Of a stretch of DNA of 64,000 nucleotides, positions 27,901-38,600 are shown piece by piece. Every line of letters starts with the position of its first letter. Position 1 is the stretch's first letter. Both the position numbers and the translations under genes were made by a program. A model generated the notes under the pieces. It ran no database searches, had not been told where the DNA came from, and saw nothing but the letters and a program-made list of their open reading frames with translations. Source of the DNA: Pipra filicauda (Eukaryota > Chordata > Aves > Passeriformes > Pipridae); contig NW_024104898.1 in assembly GCF_003945595.2 (NCBI RefSeq), positions 1,302,001 through 1,366,000 on the forward strand, in the 5' to 3' direction.

Positions 27901-29924
27901 AGGCTCCCATCTAGACAAAAAGGGCTCAGCAGAACAACACTGGTCAGCATGTGGAGGTGGTGACTCTGGGAGCACTGGAGCAAAGGCTGGAGGGCACCAG
28001 GAAGTGGCTGAGGGATCAAAATCTCCCACTCCAGAGGGTGTCAGATAAGAAGAGTGCAGAGTCATCGATTCCAGGTGTGGGTGAGTGGAGGAGGAGGCGC
28101 TTCAGCTCAGGGCAGGCACAAGAGACACAGCAAGAGGGGAGGGAGAGCAGTTACAGTCAGAAGCAGCAGAGAGCCAAAGACAAGCCATACCTGCACTTCC
28201 CATCCTGGTCACAGCAGCCATGGGCGAGATTACAGCGCTCACTGCAGTCATCACCTACAAAGCAGGTAACGTGGAGCTGGGTTAAGCAGAGACTATAGAT
28301 AACTCCAGATCTGCCCGTGGCCCTGCTGGCCCACAGCTTCTTTTTTCCTTCCTAAGCGCTCAGCCTACCCTTCCCCAGAGCCATGAGGTGGAGGACCTTC
28401 CTTTCAATGACTGGATGCCACACAGGAGATGAGGATTTCACATTAACCCAAGCAGTGATAATACTACCTTTATTGCTTTCAAAACTACTCATTCTCTGGT
28501 CATCTTCCCCACCCTCCCTCTGCTCCTTCCCTTACATTTTGAGCCCTTCTGGGCAAGACCTGGGGTTGCCAGTGCATTAAGGCAACCTGTGTAATAGGGA
28601 CTTACCCACCTGGGACCTTGGTCCCAGTGTCTTGAAGAAGTATGGTGGGAAAGCTCAGGGCCAGGTAGTGGAAGGGGCACAAAGGGACTGAGGATGGAAA
28701 TGGAAAGAATGGTTCCTCTTTATCTTGCAGGATGTTGCCATCCACAGGGGCAGCTACTGACACAAAACAGTCTGTCTGGGGCTCCTGCCCTCCCCCAGGA
28801 CCCAGCTGCCAGCACTCCCCTTCCAGCATGGGGAGGCAGGACTGGGCATCACATGGGGCCAGGTATCCAGTTCTGTTTATTTATTTAAAGGCCTCAGAGG
28901 CTGTAACTGAGCCATGGCCTAGCCGTGCCACTTCTCGTCCTCTGCTTGGTGCTGGCCTGCTTTCTCCAGCCAGGTGTCCCCTTTCATCTCCACCTTCCCC
29001 TCTCCCCCATCACTTGCTTGCATTTTGGCTCCACCTGGGAGCTGGTTCACTTTAGCTCCATGAGCAGTAGAACTAGAGCAAATATCAGAAAGCAGGAAGT
29101 TTCTCCAGAAGCCCAGTGCAATCCCAGGCCAGGCCCAAGAGATGAACACTCTTACCTGACTGAGCTCCTCCATCCTGGACTGAGATAGGTTAAAGCCCCC
29201 GTGCCAAGAGCAGTGCTCAGGCTTTCCCCAAGCAGCATTTTGTGCTGCCTAGGAAAGCAAGCGGGAAAAGAAATCTTCCATGCATGTGATTTTGCTACAG
29301 TGAGGCAGCAGGTCCCACTGCTCAGGACAAGAGCCTCACAAAACGAGCCACTGTGGAGCTGGAGCAGCATCCTGGGACTGCTCAGCCCCAAGCCTGGGTA
29401 TCATCACCTTTTGTATTTGTAATCATTTCTCCTGGCAGGGGGACAGTAAACTAATCTTTGGGAAGGAATTTTGTCTCACTGGATCCAGGATTAGCTGTTC
29501 AGTTTTGGGACCTTCTTTCCCCTTGCCCTGCCTCCTCAAACAGGCTCATCAGTTCAGGAACCCATTCACACTGAGACAGAGCAGCAGGACCTCTCACTGC
29601 CAGTCTGCTCAGGCACTGCCACCCCTGTGGTCACCAGAGCAAGGGTCTCTAAAGTTGCCACCAGTCACCCCCCAGGTGATCGATGACTGAGCAGCATTTT
29701 CCACTCTTACAGGTCAAGCCAGTTCTATTTTGCATGGAAAACTGAGGAGACTTCAGTGATGCCAAGGGCAGGTTTGGAAAGATGCATATAAAAGAGAACG
29801 ATGCATTTCTACAGAGACTCACCTTGCACAAGCTGGTGATGGGCCAAGAGGATCCAAATCAAGGACATGAGCTGGAGACAGAAGCTCCTCAGCATGGTCA
29901 GTGTGGCCCCACCGAGATGAACAC
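24131..29924 (-). CDS. DLK2: DLK2, Delta-like non-canonical Notch ligand 2 (EGFL9); exons from the start-codon exon to the stop
   Basis: Five coding exons on the minus strand (29895-29823, 28254-28191, 26326-26196, 25588-25444, 24908-24131) join in phase into 396 codons plus stop; human DLK2 is about 383 residues. The order is a signal peptide (1 to about 25), six EGF-like repeats (about 26-250), a juxtamembrane stalk, one transmembrane helix (about 328-350) and a 46-residue cytoplasmic tail. There is no DSL domain, as expected for DLK proteins, which modulate Notch at the cell surface without acting as canonical ligands. Conserved tracts are [35 protein letters not shown] and LKISVKEVV. The C-terminus is -KTTEL. 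DLK1 is the alternative, but the EGF sequences and the ABCC10 neighbour favour DLK2. Orientation is tail-to-tail with ABCC10, as in mammals. Confidence 0.96.
25444..25588 (-). CDS. DLK2: DLK2 coding exon 4 (EGF repeat 3)
   Basis: Residues from D93 to the first bases of codon 138. It encodes an EGF repeat, [20 protein letters not shown], then [14 protein letters not shown]. The 145-nt exon keeps phase (2 bases in, 2 out). The donor is GG/gtgaga and the acceptor ttctcctcag on the minus strand. Confidence 0.95.
26196..26326 (-). CDS. DLK2: DLK2 coding exon 3 (EGF repeats 1-2)
   Basis: It begins at residue C47 and ends one base into codon 91-92 after FCDK. It encodes [32 protein letters not shown] and [10 protein letters not shown], nearly identical to mammalian DLK2. 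The minus-strand donor is AAAG/gtgagt. Confidence 0.96.
26327..28190 (-). other. DLK2 intron between EGF exons
   Basis: A 1864-bp intron with an AT-rich patch near 27300-27335. I see no exon or recognisable repeat. The other DLK2 introns (24909-25443, 25589-26195, 28255-29822) are likewise featureless. Confidence 0.8.
28191..28254 (-). CDS. DLK2: DLK2 coding exon 2 (start of EGF repeat 1)
   Basis: A 64-nt exon covering residues 25-46: [21 protein letters not shown]. It is too short to stand out as an open frame but matches mammalian DLK2 and keeps phase on both sides. The minus-strand acceptor is ctttgtag and the donor CAG/gtatgg. Confidence 0.93.
29823..29895 (-). CDS. DLK2: DLK2 coding exon 1 (signal peptide)
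   Basis: The ATG at 29895-29893 has A at -3 and opens [20 protein letters not shown], a plausible signal peptide that joins QLVQGDDC in the next exon. The exon itself runs 29924-29823, with a minus-strand ctctgtag acceptor, so a further non-coding exon must lie upstream. The donor is CAAG/gtgagt. Confidence 0.9.
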
Positions 29925-31700
29925 CTACAGAGAGAAAAAGAGCAAAACCCCTTGGCTCGCACCACGGCTTCACTTCACACATCCCTTCCTATCTGCTACC
30001 TGGGAGTTTTGAGTTGAAACATACAGTTTTGTACAGACTTGTCACCACACTCCTCTCTGTCCTTCTAGACTCCTTCCTCTAAGGCAGTGTTGGAGCACCA
30101 AGAATCAAAAAGCCTTTAAAAATGTATGTACAGGAGAACTGAGTGTGCACATTCAATCTTGAGTATGTAGTAGCTCAAGCTGTTACACTACATCTTGGAG
30201 CACCTGCCCCTGCTAGCTGCTGTCAAGCGAGCAGAAACCTCCAGAAATACCAGCCCAGCTGTGGAGACCTTCATCTTCCCTCCTTAGATCTGGGAGGCTC
30301 CAGCTTCACGTTAAATGAGGTCCCTCCTATGCATTTTTGAATGAATAGATGGGCTGAGTCTTTTTTTACAGCACCTAGGCTGCTTTTTGAACCCTGCAGG
30401 AGAGCAGGCAGTCGAGTAAGATCTAGCAGATGAGCAGGCAGCCCTCCTCCATTGTCCAAGCAAGAGAGTGAAGTGACAGGCACTAGAACTGGGCTGCAGC
30501 CCCAGAGAGGAAAGGCAAACACGCACCTCTCACTAGGTGTAGTCCTTTTCCTCAGCTGTCCTGCAGAGAGCCCCCGTCAGCCCAAGGTTCCTGCACCCAT
30601 CTATTTTCCGGCTGCCTCCTGCCCTCTCAAAGTAACATTAAATACTTTCCAAAAATGCTTCATTCCCTCCCAGCCTTCTGGAGTTGTTAAGGGCAGGAAA
30701 TTCGAGGGTGATATCATAAATATATTACTGTAATGAGATGGGAGGGGTTAAACAGTTCTGCTAGGAGAATGGTGAAGGTATGAAGCAGACTCTATCCAGC
30801 TGCGTGGGTGTGATGAACGGGGGCCATTCCACTTTCAGCTTGGCTCTTTAGGTTGGAAGGTTGTTCTGGGTCCATAGTTGCATGAAAGACTTCTCAGACG
30901 GGGACAGAAGTCCTCCCACCCACCTATACATATACATGCATTGCAGGAAGAGGTTTTGGGGTCCCTGCTAAGAGCTTCACCTGTCTAAACCATAGCTCTC
31001 AAAAGCAAGGATGTTGCTCTAAGCATCTCTCCAGCAAACAAACCATCACCTATGAAAGATGCAGCATTTTCAGAGGGGCTGCAGAATGTTATTGTCACTG
31101 CCCCAGCCAAATCCCAGCACAGATCACTGTGGAATCCACAGTTCCCTTGTCACCATGCTTGCAGGACCCTCCTTTGCCTCCTGCCCCTAAACACTGGGCA
31201 GTGGCAAACAGCTGCTGCATTTCAGGGAAGGGTGAAGCAATTCCTATGAAACTTATAAAATAATTTAGGGTTGAAACCAGTATCATGTTCCTTCAGGACT
31301 GTGAGGAGCATAGCCTCCGACCACATGTCATTGCAAAGGCAGCTTCCCCCACGGCTCCCCACTCGAGGCACAGCCTCTCAGACATCCTGACATAGCCACC
31401 CCATCTCCCCTTCGGAGCTGCCCCGGACCCCGGCATCCTGGGGGGCAGCTGGTGCCCAAGAGAGGTGTGAGCAGCTCCCACCGGGCAGGCCTGGCTTTGG
31501 GTCGCAGGGACACGGGCAAGGGAGCTCCCCCTGTCCCACTTCTCCGCCTGCGCCTGGCCGAGTTGGGGGCTACCACCACTCCAGGGGCTGCGAGGACGCC
31601 TCTGGGGTCTATTAACCTCCCCCTCGGGGGTATTAGGGACCTCTGTACGGTTGGGGGCTACCAGGGACAGCCCCAGGACGGGGGCTATCAGACCTTGTCT
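29925..31700 (-). other. DLK2 first intron (5' part on minus strand ends near 32043)
   Basis: Between the signal-peptide exon and the CpG island I see no coding frame or repeat family. If the donor at 32043-32038 is used, the first intron is about 2.1 kb. Confidence 0.6.
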
Positions 31701-32630
31701 CTAGTCTGAGGGCTGTCGGGACCACTCCGGACTGGGTGTCCGGGGGCAGGGGTGGGAACCCGGAGGATGCCGCGCCGCTGCGGCTCGCCGCTCCTGCCCC
31801 CCCTTCCCCCTTCCCCCTCATCCCGCGGCTTTGGGACCACTCCAAGCCCCGGTGCCCCCTTCAGGGGCACGGCCGCGGGGGTGCCCTTCCCTCCACCCCA
31901 CCCCACGGCCGTCCCCGGAGGGGAGGCTACACGGAGCCCCGCCGGTCCCCCTGCGGCCGGGGCGGCGGCGGAGAAAGGGGGGCCGGCTCGGGGGGCTGCG
32001 GGTCCCTGCAGCGCCGGCCCCCCGCCGGTCCCCCTGCTCTCACCTCGGCGACGCGGCGGGTCGTGGGGCTATCGCGGGGCGCGGCGGCGGGGGGCGGCCA
32101 TGCCCGGTGCGGCGGCGGCGGGGCTGGGGAGCGCGGGGCTGCGGAGGGAGCTGCCGCCGCGTGTGCCGCGCCGCTCCGCCCGCCGCCGCCGCCGCCGCCG
32201 AGCAGCCCCGGCCGCTTGCCAGCGGCTGCGTGTGCCTGCACATCCCCGCTCCCTCCCCGGGACATCCCGCCTCCCGCCGCCCCAAACCGCAGGCAGCCCC
32301 CGACCCGGCCCGCCCTGCCCGCTCACCCCTGCCCTGCTCCCGCCGCCGGGGGCGAGGGGGGGTCGCAGCACGGCCCGCCCGCCCCCCACCACCCGGGGGG
32401 CTGCGCCTGCGAGGGCTCACCGGTACCGTCCCCCAGGAAGGACCCGCAGAGGATGGAGGGGTGTCCCGGGCTGCTGCCCCCCCCCCCCCTTCCCCGGGAC
32501 GCGGCCTTGCTGGGGAGACCCCTGCCCTGGGCTTGGGGGGGCTGCAGCGCTCGCCCCTCTGGCTTGGGTAGAGCTCGGTCCTGCTGCGGCCGGCCTCCCG
32601 CGGGGCACTCCACCTCTCAGAAATAGGTGC
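31700..32630 (-). promoter_or_regulatory. DLK2: CpG-island promoter and non-coding exon 1 of DLK2
   Basis: A very GC- and CpG-rich block with long GCC/CGG tracts (near 32179-32200) and a 13-C run (about 32477-32489). On the minus strand a consensus donor CCGAG/gtgaga ends a probable leader exon at 32044. No TATA box is visible. Long open frames on both strands here reflect base composition and are not genes. Confidence 0.7.
32069..32101 (-). CDS. Candidate uORF in the DLK2 leader (10 codons)
   Basis: If exon 1 extends past 32101, its leader contains an ATG in a strong GCC-type context followed by ten codons (MAAPRRRAPR) and TAG, ending 25 bases before the splice donor. The peptide is Arg/Pro-rich. 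A short uORF like this would be expected to dampen translation of DLK2. The transcription start is not known, so inclusion of the uORF is inference. Confidence 0.35.
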   Translation of the reverse strand: MAAPRRRAPR

Positions 32631-32699
32631 GCGATGATCTGAGCCTTCATTTCGCTCAGATTATCTGAAAAAATAATAATAAGCAAAAATGCCTCCTGC

Positions 32700-35600
32700 A
32701 ACCTCTCCCTAATGTCTTCGGGGCCACTAACACACCTCCACTGGCAAACTGTATGGTTAAGAAGCCCCATCCTTAAAGTAAAGGTGAAACGTGGAGTGGT
32801 TGCCCCACAAGAAAGAAGCCAACCAGCAAAGCTGTGGTCCTCAGAACTTCTCTCGCTGCTGCTCACAGGCTGTGGACACCAGCACCTCGGTGAACAATAA
32901 GACAACCCTGGGAGAGGGTCTGGGCTGCCACATCTTCAGAAGGAACAGCTGCCCATTCTCCTCCTCACCTTGCATGGCCTTTCTGCTGCTTGACAAGATC
33001 GTATCTGTCACCTTCAAAGGTCCTAGCAATCCTTAATTATATCACAAGTTCATCTCATCCAGCTCTTTTCTACCCCTGCACCCCACGAGGTTTGCTGTTT
33101 TCCACCAAGAAGGAAGAAGAACTATGTCCTACAGGCGCTTAGTGGATGTTTCCACATTTCTTCTCATCTCACTAAACAAAGCACAACCCATACCTGCTCT
33201 CACCTTCTCCACACCCCACCCCTCTGGCCCTCTGCAGTTCTGGACAGTCCCATCAGCACTACGCACCCTGCAGGCCCCAAGACCTTGAGAGAGCCCAAGA
33301 GCCAGCAGCCCCATCAAAGCCCAGCTCTCTGCTGTCTTTGTAGACCCCTGCTTGCTCCATCCTCGGCAAGTCGGGACGACATAACATGACTGAGCGATAA
33401 AATGGGGGCCTACCACCCTGCCCACAGGAGCCGCCTTCCTCCTGCCTCTTTCCTGCTCTCCTGTTGGCCAGGAGCACTGTTCCTTTCCCCTGCTGCCTCC
33501 TCTTGTCTCCATCACCCCACCTAACTGTTCCCTGAGGGACAGACAGAGAGGTCCAAACCTCCTGCTGCTCAGGCTGCTCCATCAGCTATTCGGGTATTTA
33601 TGAGCTAGGTGTGCACCAGCTCTGTTCTAAGATGCTTTCTGTGGTTCTCCATTTATTCTCAGCCCCAGATCCTTCACAGCCAGCTCAGCCTGCTTTGGAG
33701 CCCTGATTTCTACCATACAGCAAAAAGGAGAGGGTGAGGCTGAGGGTGAAGCACAGCTCCTCGTACTTGGTTTAAAACTAGGCAGCCTCTGCTTCAGTCA
33801 CTGCAGTTCTAGGACCTGGGAGAATCCACCTTTATCCTCTGACCCCCACAGCACCCTACCTTGCACTCTTTGCCAGTCATGGTTAGAGGCCAAGGTTTTA
33901 CTGGTGACACCTCCAGTGCTGAGTGTAGGATGTTCAGCCTCATCCTCATCTCCTCCTTGAAATTCTACTACCTACACTGACTGCCTCAGATATGACACCA
34001 CCTCCTGCAACATCCCCACCTGCTACTGCACTCCTCTACTGGAATCTGCTCCGGTCCTGACCAAGCTGCATGGCAGTGTCATTGCGCAGCCATGCCTGGG
34101 TGCTCTTAAACCTCACTTGGTTAAATGTGCCTAAAAAACCCTCTGGACTCTGTGTGTGCATTTGAATGGGCAGATAGGAGGGCACTTGCAGAGGAGTCCC
34201 TGCATATTTTGATATCCATAAGTATCTGTGTCCACAGCATGAACGCTGCAGCAGAGGGACATGGGGTTAAGGTTACAGTCAGTGGAATGGGACATGTGGC
34301 TCTTCCTGTGCTGCTCCTCTTGGAGGTGAGAGCCATGGCATGGAGCGAGGGCCGGCCAGGCTGAGGAGTTAAAGCTGGTTGCTGAAGATCTGAATATCGA
34401 GGAAGGGGAACAAAGAAGAGAAACCAGAGTGGGATTTCAGAAGAGGGGATATGGGCATGTCTGAAGACAGGGGGTTTGGGGTTTGCATGTGAGTATCACA
34501 GAAAGAACCAAGCAGGGATGGAGGGGAGTAAAAAAAGTGAGTACAGAGAAGGGAGAAGGGACCAAAAAGAAACCCCAAGAAATGTGGAACTTAGGTGCAC
34601 TCCTTCCTCCACACTGAAGGGCTCCTGTCCCATTCCCAGGCACAATCCCGAGTCTCAGGCTTGCTCTGTCAGTCCCTGGATGCCCAATATGATTCAAGCA
34701 GAGCAGCTCTATTTGCAGATCCAAGAAATGGGTGTTGAGGAGGGCTTGGCTCTGTGCTTGGCTTAGACCCTGCTCTACTGGGCTCTGATCCCTGCCATGC
34801 CATCCCTAGAGGCATCTCAGATGGAACAGCTGCTGGGTCAGAATTAGGAAGGATTTTTCCTAGCCATAAGAGTCCCTCTACGGCTTTTCCCTCTGGTGAA
34901 GGAAATCCCACAAAGCAGGGACCTGGAGTGGGAACTGGAGTGACCTCTGTATTGGTCTCCCCCTCCAATGCATGCCAGACACAGACTCCATCCCCTGCCA
35001 TCCTTCCAACACACCATCACCACCCACAGACAGAGGGAGAAATTACCTGTCAAAAACAGCTGGAGCTGCTTCTCTTTCTTCCGGCGTCTGGAACCTGCAC
35101 CTTGGAGGCAGCCAGACATCAGGAGCAAGAAGCTGATGCTGGGCTGAGGGAACAGGTGATGTTGCCTCTTCTCCTCCACTGAGGAGCCTTCCCCGGAGCA
35201 AGGAGATAAAGAACCTCTTCCCTGTGCAGAATCTCAGAGAAATTCACCCCTTCCTGCTCCCTCTAATCTCTCAAGGGAGGCAGAAAAGCAGCACAAATCA
35301 AATGGAGAAAGACTGCAAACACCTCTGAGCTGCCAACTCAAATGATCATCCTCTTCAGCTCTTGTTCCAGATCACCCTCTCCGCCCTATGCACGGCACCA
35401 GCCCAGGGTCTCTAGGTTAAAACAAATGTTCTCCCCCATCTCACCCCCCTTGCTTTTCCCATTCCACCCCAGCCCACAACAAACAGCAGCTCGCTGGCCC
35501 TACAGCCATGTAACCCAACCCCGGCCATTGTTCCCCTTCCACAAGGTCTATATTTGACTTTGCAGCAGCACTGTGGCTGTGCGTGTGCATGTGTGTGCAC

Positions 35601-38600
35601 TCTCTGCACACGCACACTCCAATATTTGTTCAGAGCCTCATTCCCCAGATGCCCGGGATTGCTTAGAAATAGCTTCCATGGGCAGTAGGTGTTTGTGCCT
35701 TCAGCGGGGAAGTGGAGGGGGCGAGCGAAAGAGAAGCAGGGAGAGGGTGAAGGTCGAAGGTAGCTCTTCTCTCCTAATCTGCACCAGCTCAATGATCTGC
35801 CACTCTGTGGAGCTGGCAGGCAACAATACGTGCACTCAACAGTGGAACTGTTGTTGCAGATCTGGGGAACGATGGAGAAAAGGACAAGCTGTGGTCTTGG
35901 TGAATCTATTCCTGTGTCATCCTGCCCTAAGTTTTGCTGTCTAGTGTCAAAAGTGCCACTCGGCCTCCAAAAGCCCTTCAAACCTTCCTCAGTCTGGTGA
36001 CTGAAGCCACTGGAAATGCCACTGGAAGGGAAGTACCTAATTCCCTTAGCCTGGTGGCTCTGCAAGGGGTGTCTCAGTGAATGGGAGTTGCCCTTGGATT
36101 CACCTTCCTACGTTTCAGAACTGCATTAAGGGTAGCCACCGTGGGCTACCCCAGGATGTATTCTATGTGTTCCCAAAGTCTCAAGGAATGCCACCCAAGC
36201 CCAATGTCACATTCCCTGTGACCCCAGAGTCCTTGAGAACACTGCCTAGGCTTGGCATGAGCCTCCTTTATTTGCTTCTTTTGCAACCTGCCAGAACATA
36301 AGGCAAAATGAGAAATAACTGCAATCAAAATGAATGACAGGGAGGATTGCTTTTATCCTAAATACTGATGATCCAGGTAACTCATTGCCACTGGGTAACA
36401 AGAAAAGGCATTCATTAAAAAAGCCTGACTAGACATTTATATAGACAATGAGAATAAATAGAAATGAACTCCAAAGAGCTATAAACCCTCTTGCTCCAGG
36501 GCATTGAATATGAGTTCTAGGCCATGGAATAAGTAGCAGCTTATGGGCAGGTTCTTCAGTAATTTTGTGCAGGGCAATGCTCATACCTTCCCCTGAGCCG
36601 TGCGACCCAGTCCCGGGAAAAGAAGGACGCTGGGCAAGAGGAGGCACCATCCATACATATCCACTGGACAGAGGGGTGGCCCAGCATACATTTTCCATCA
36701 CCAAGGCCAAGGCGGGATGGACTGTATGGATACTCTGGTAGTGGCTGAAATGTCTGGGAAAGGTGATACCCAGATGTTCAGAGCCACGCCTCTGATCACC
36801 AGCTTGCCTCTCCTCCTCTCTGAGCCAGCTGCAGGGAGTCCCTTATCATCACGTCTTCTGCTTCCTGAGGGGTGGTCTGCACCCTGCACTGGCCTCGAGG
36901 CATCTACTTTGTTGGGACTAGGTAAAATCAGACTGCCTGATGGGCTGCTCCATTAAAACAGATCCTGTGAGTGTGGGAGAATGCATGTGTCATTGTAACG
37001 GGCTGAGTACCTGACAGCCTCCAAACCTGCTGTGAGTAGCTGGAAAAGTAAACTTAAGTCACACGTTATTTTGAGATACAGATTCCCTGAGTCCAAGTAG
37101 TTCAATCCAAGACAAGACAAAGCCACCCTGGGAGGAGGGGGGGGGAAGAAAGATTAAATACTGGAGGCAAAAAGACTTAGACTTGAAGAAGGAAGGAAAG
37201 AGATGGAGGTATATATGGAGGGCAGTTAGAGAAAAGATCGTTTACCTGCGCCCCCACAGCTCAACAGGGTGAGTCAACCCCCCTTCAAAGAACCCACATG
37301 AGTTCACTGAGAAGGTGTAGGATCTTGTTTTGCCCTGTGATTTCTGGCTTCCCTCCGAGAGCATGTATGACAGCTAATGTCAGGGCTCTCCCAAGGGCAT
37401 CGACTTCAGGGGGTGTACCCATTCCCCCCATCTGCCTCCTGCTGCTGAGAGGAGGTCTGGAAGCACTGGAATGGGAAGGAGATGTCTGCCAGGCATTCCT
37501 TTGCTGGCACACACCTGCGGGTGCCTTGAAGCCCATCTTCAGCTATACTGTCTCCCTTTGCCTTTCCAGCTGGCAGCTCTAGCAATGAAACCTCCTAATC
37601 TCACTGGGAGCATGCAAGCATTTAATGGGAGACTCTTGAAGCAAACCTTTTGAGCTTCCTTGGTGCTTGCCTCTGAGCTTGCTCCTGGGCATTTACAGAG
37701 GTTGGCATGTCTTGGTGTTTGCAGTGAAACCTGGCAGGCAAGCCTGTTGTAGAGAATTTCAAGGTCATTTTGCGAAACTATGGCCTATGCTTAGAAAGAG
37801 TTGAACCCTGGCTACAGAAGAGTCCGTAATTAGCAGCCCCAGGGGATGTGGACGAGTGTTGGGGGGGAGGCTAATTGCAGACTGACTGTCTCCTTGGCCT
37901 TCAGCAGCTCCCGTGAAGCAGAGAAGCAGTGTGCTCAGCCAAGCACCAAGCGTGTCCTAGAGAAAGGTAATTCCTCCCTGGCCTGCCTGGACCCGTCCCT
38001 ATAAACAACGAGAGCTGCTCTGGGAGAGCAGTGCTGCAGATTTCACAAAAAAAAAATGTCTGTGTGAGTTGGAGGCGTATGCTGGGCATGCAGAAGGGCT
38101 CCTCGAGAGACAACACACAGCTATGTGCCTCTACCTGAAAGAGTCTGCGAGTCCCTGCTCTGCCCTCAGAGGGCTTGGGGGGGTCATCTACCTCCCTCCC
38201 CATTTGTGTACTGTAGTGAAGTGCCAACCCCAACACCCCAGTGTGTTGTGTCCTCCCCTTGCACACGGGTGAACGCTCTGCTCAAACCTGGATGAAGCCC
38301 CATCTGCCTGCACATGCAGAGGAAAGCCAGTGTCACACCTAACCCCTCCGCCACCTCCCCATGTGCTCCAGTCAGACATCCTCCCCCTTCCTGTCCACAT
38401 ACTTTGAACTCAGTTTATTTCAAACACTGTATTAGCATGACGAGCTAAACAAGTTTTGACGAAGGGGAAGGGAGGCAGAGCCCCTTAAGTCTTGGTCTGA
38501 GGCTGACACGGTGACTCCAGCCTTTGCTTCCCATGGGGTTTTGCTTGCATTAGAGCAGCCATCCTGCCTGTCGGGCGTATTCTCTACACACCTTCACCAG

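Noticed and set aside
31736..32642. Overlapping open frames of up to 296 codons in the second CpG island
   Set aside because: All three plus-strand frames and the minus strand are open at once, and the peptides are Pro/Arg/Gly/Ala runs. This is the result of extreme GC content with few stop codons.
34844..35179. Minus-strand frame with a hydrophobic, signal-like start and a donor-like site near 35046
   Set aside because: No partner exon, no homology and no CpG island; DLK2 already has a suitable signal-peptide exon at 29895.
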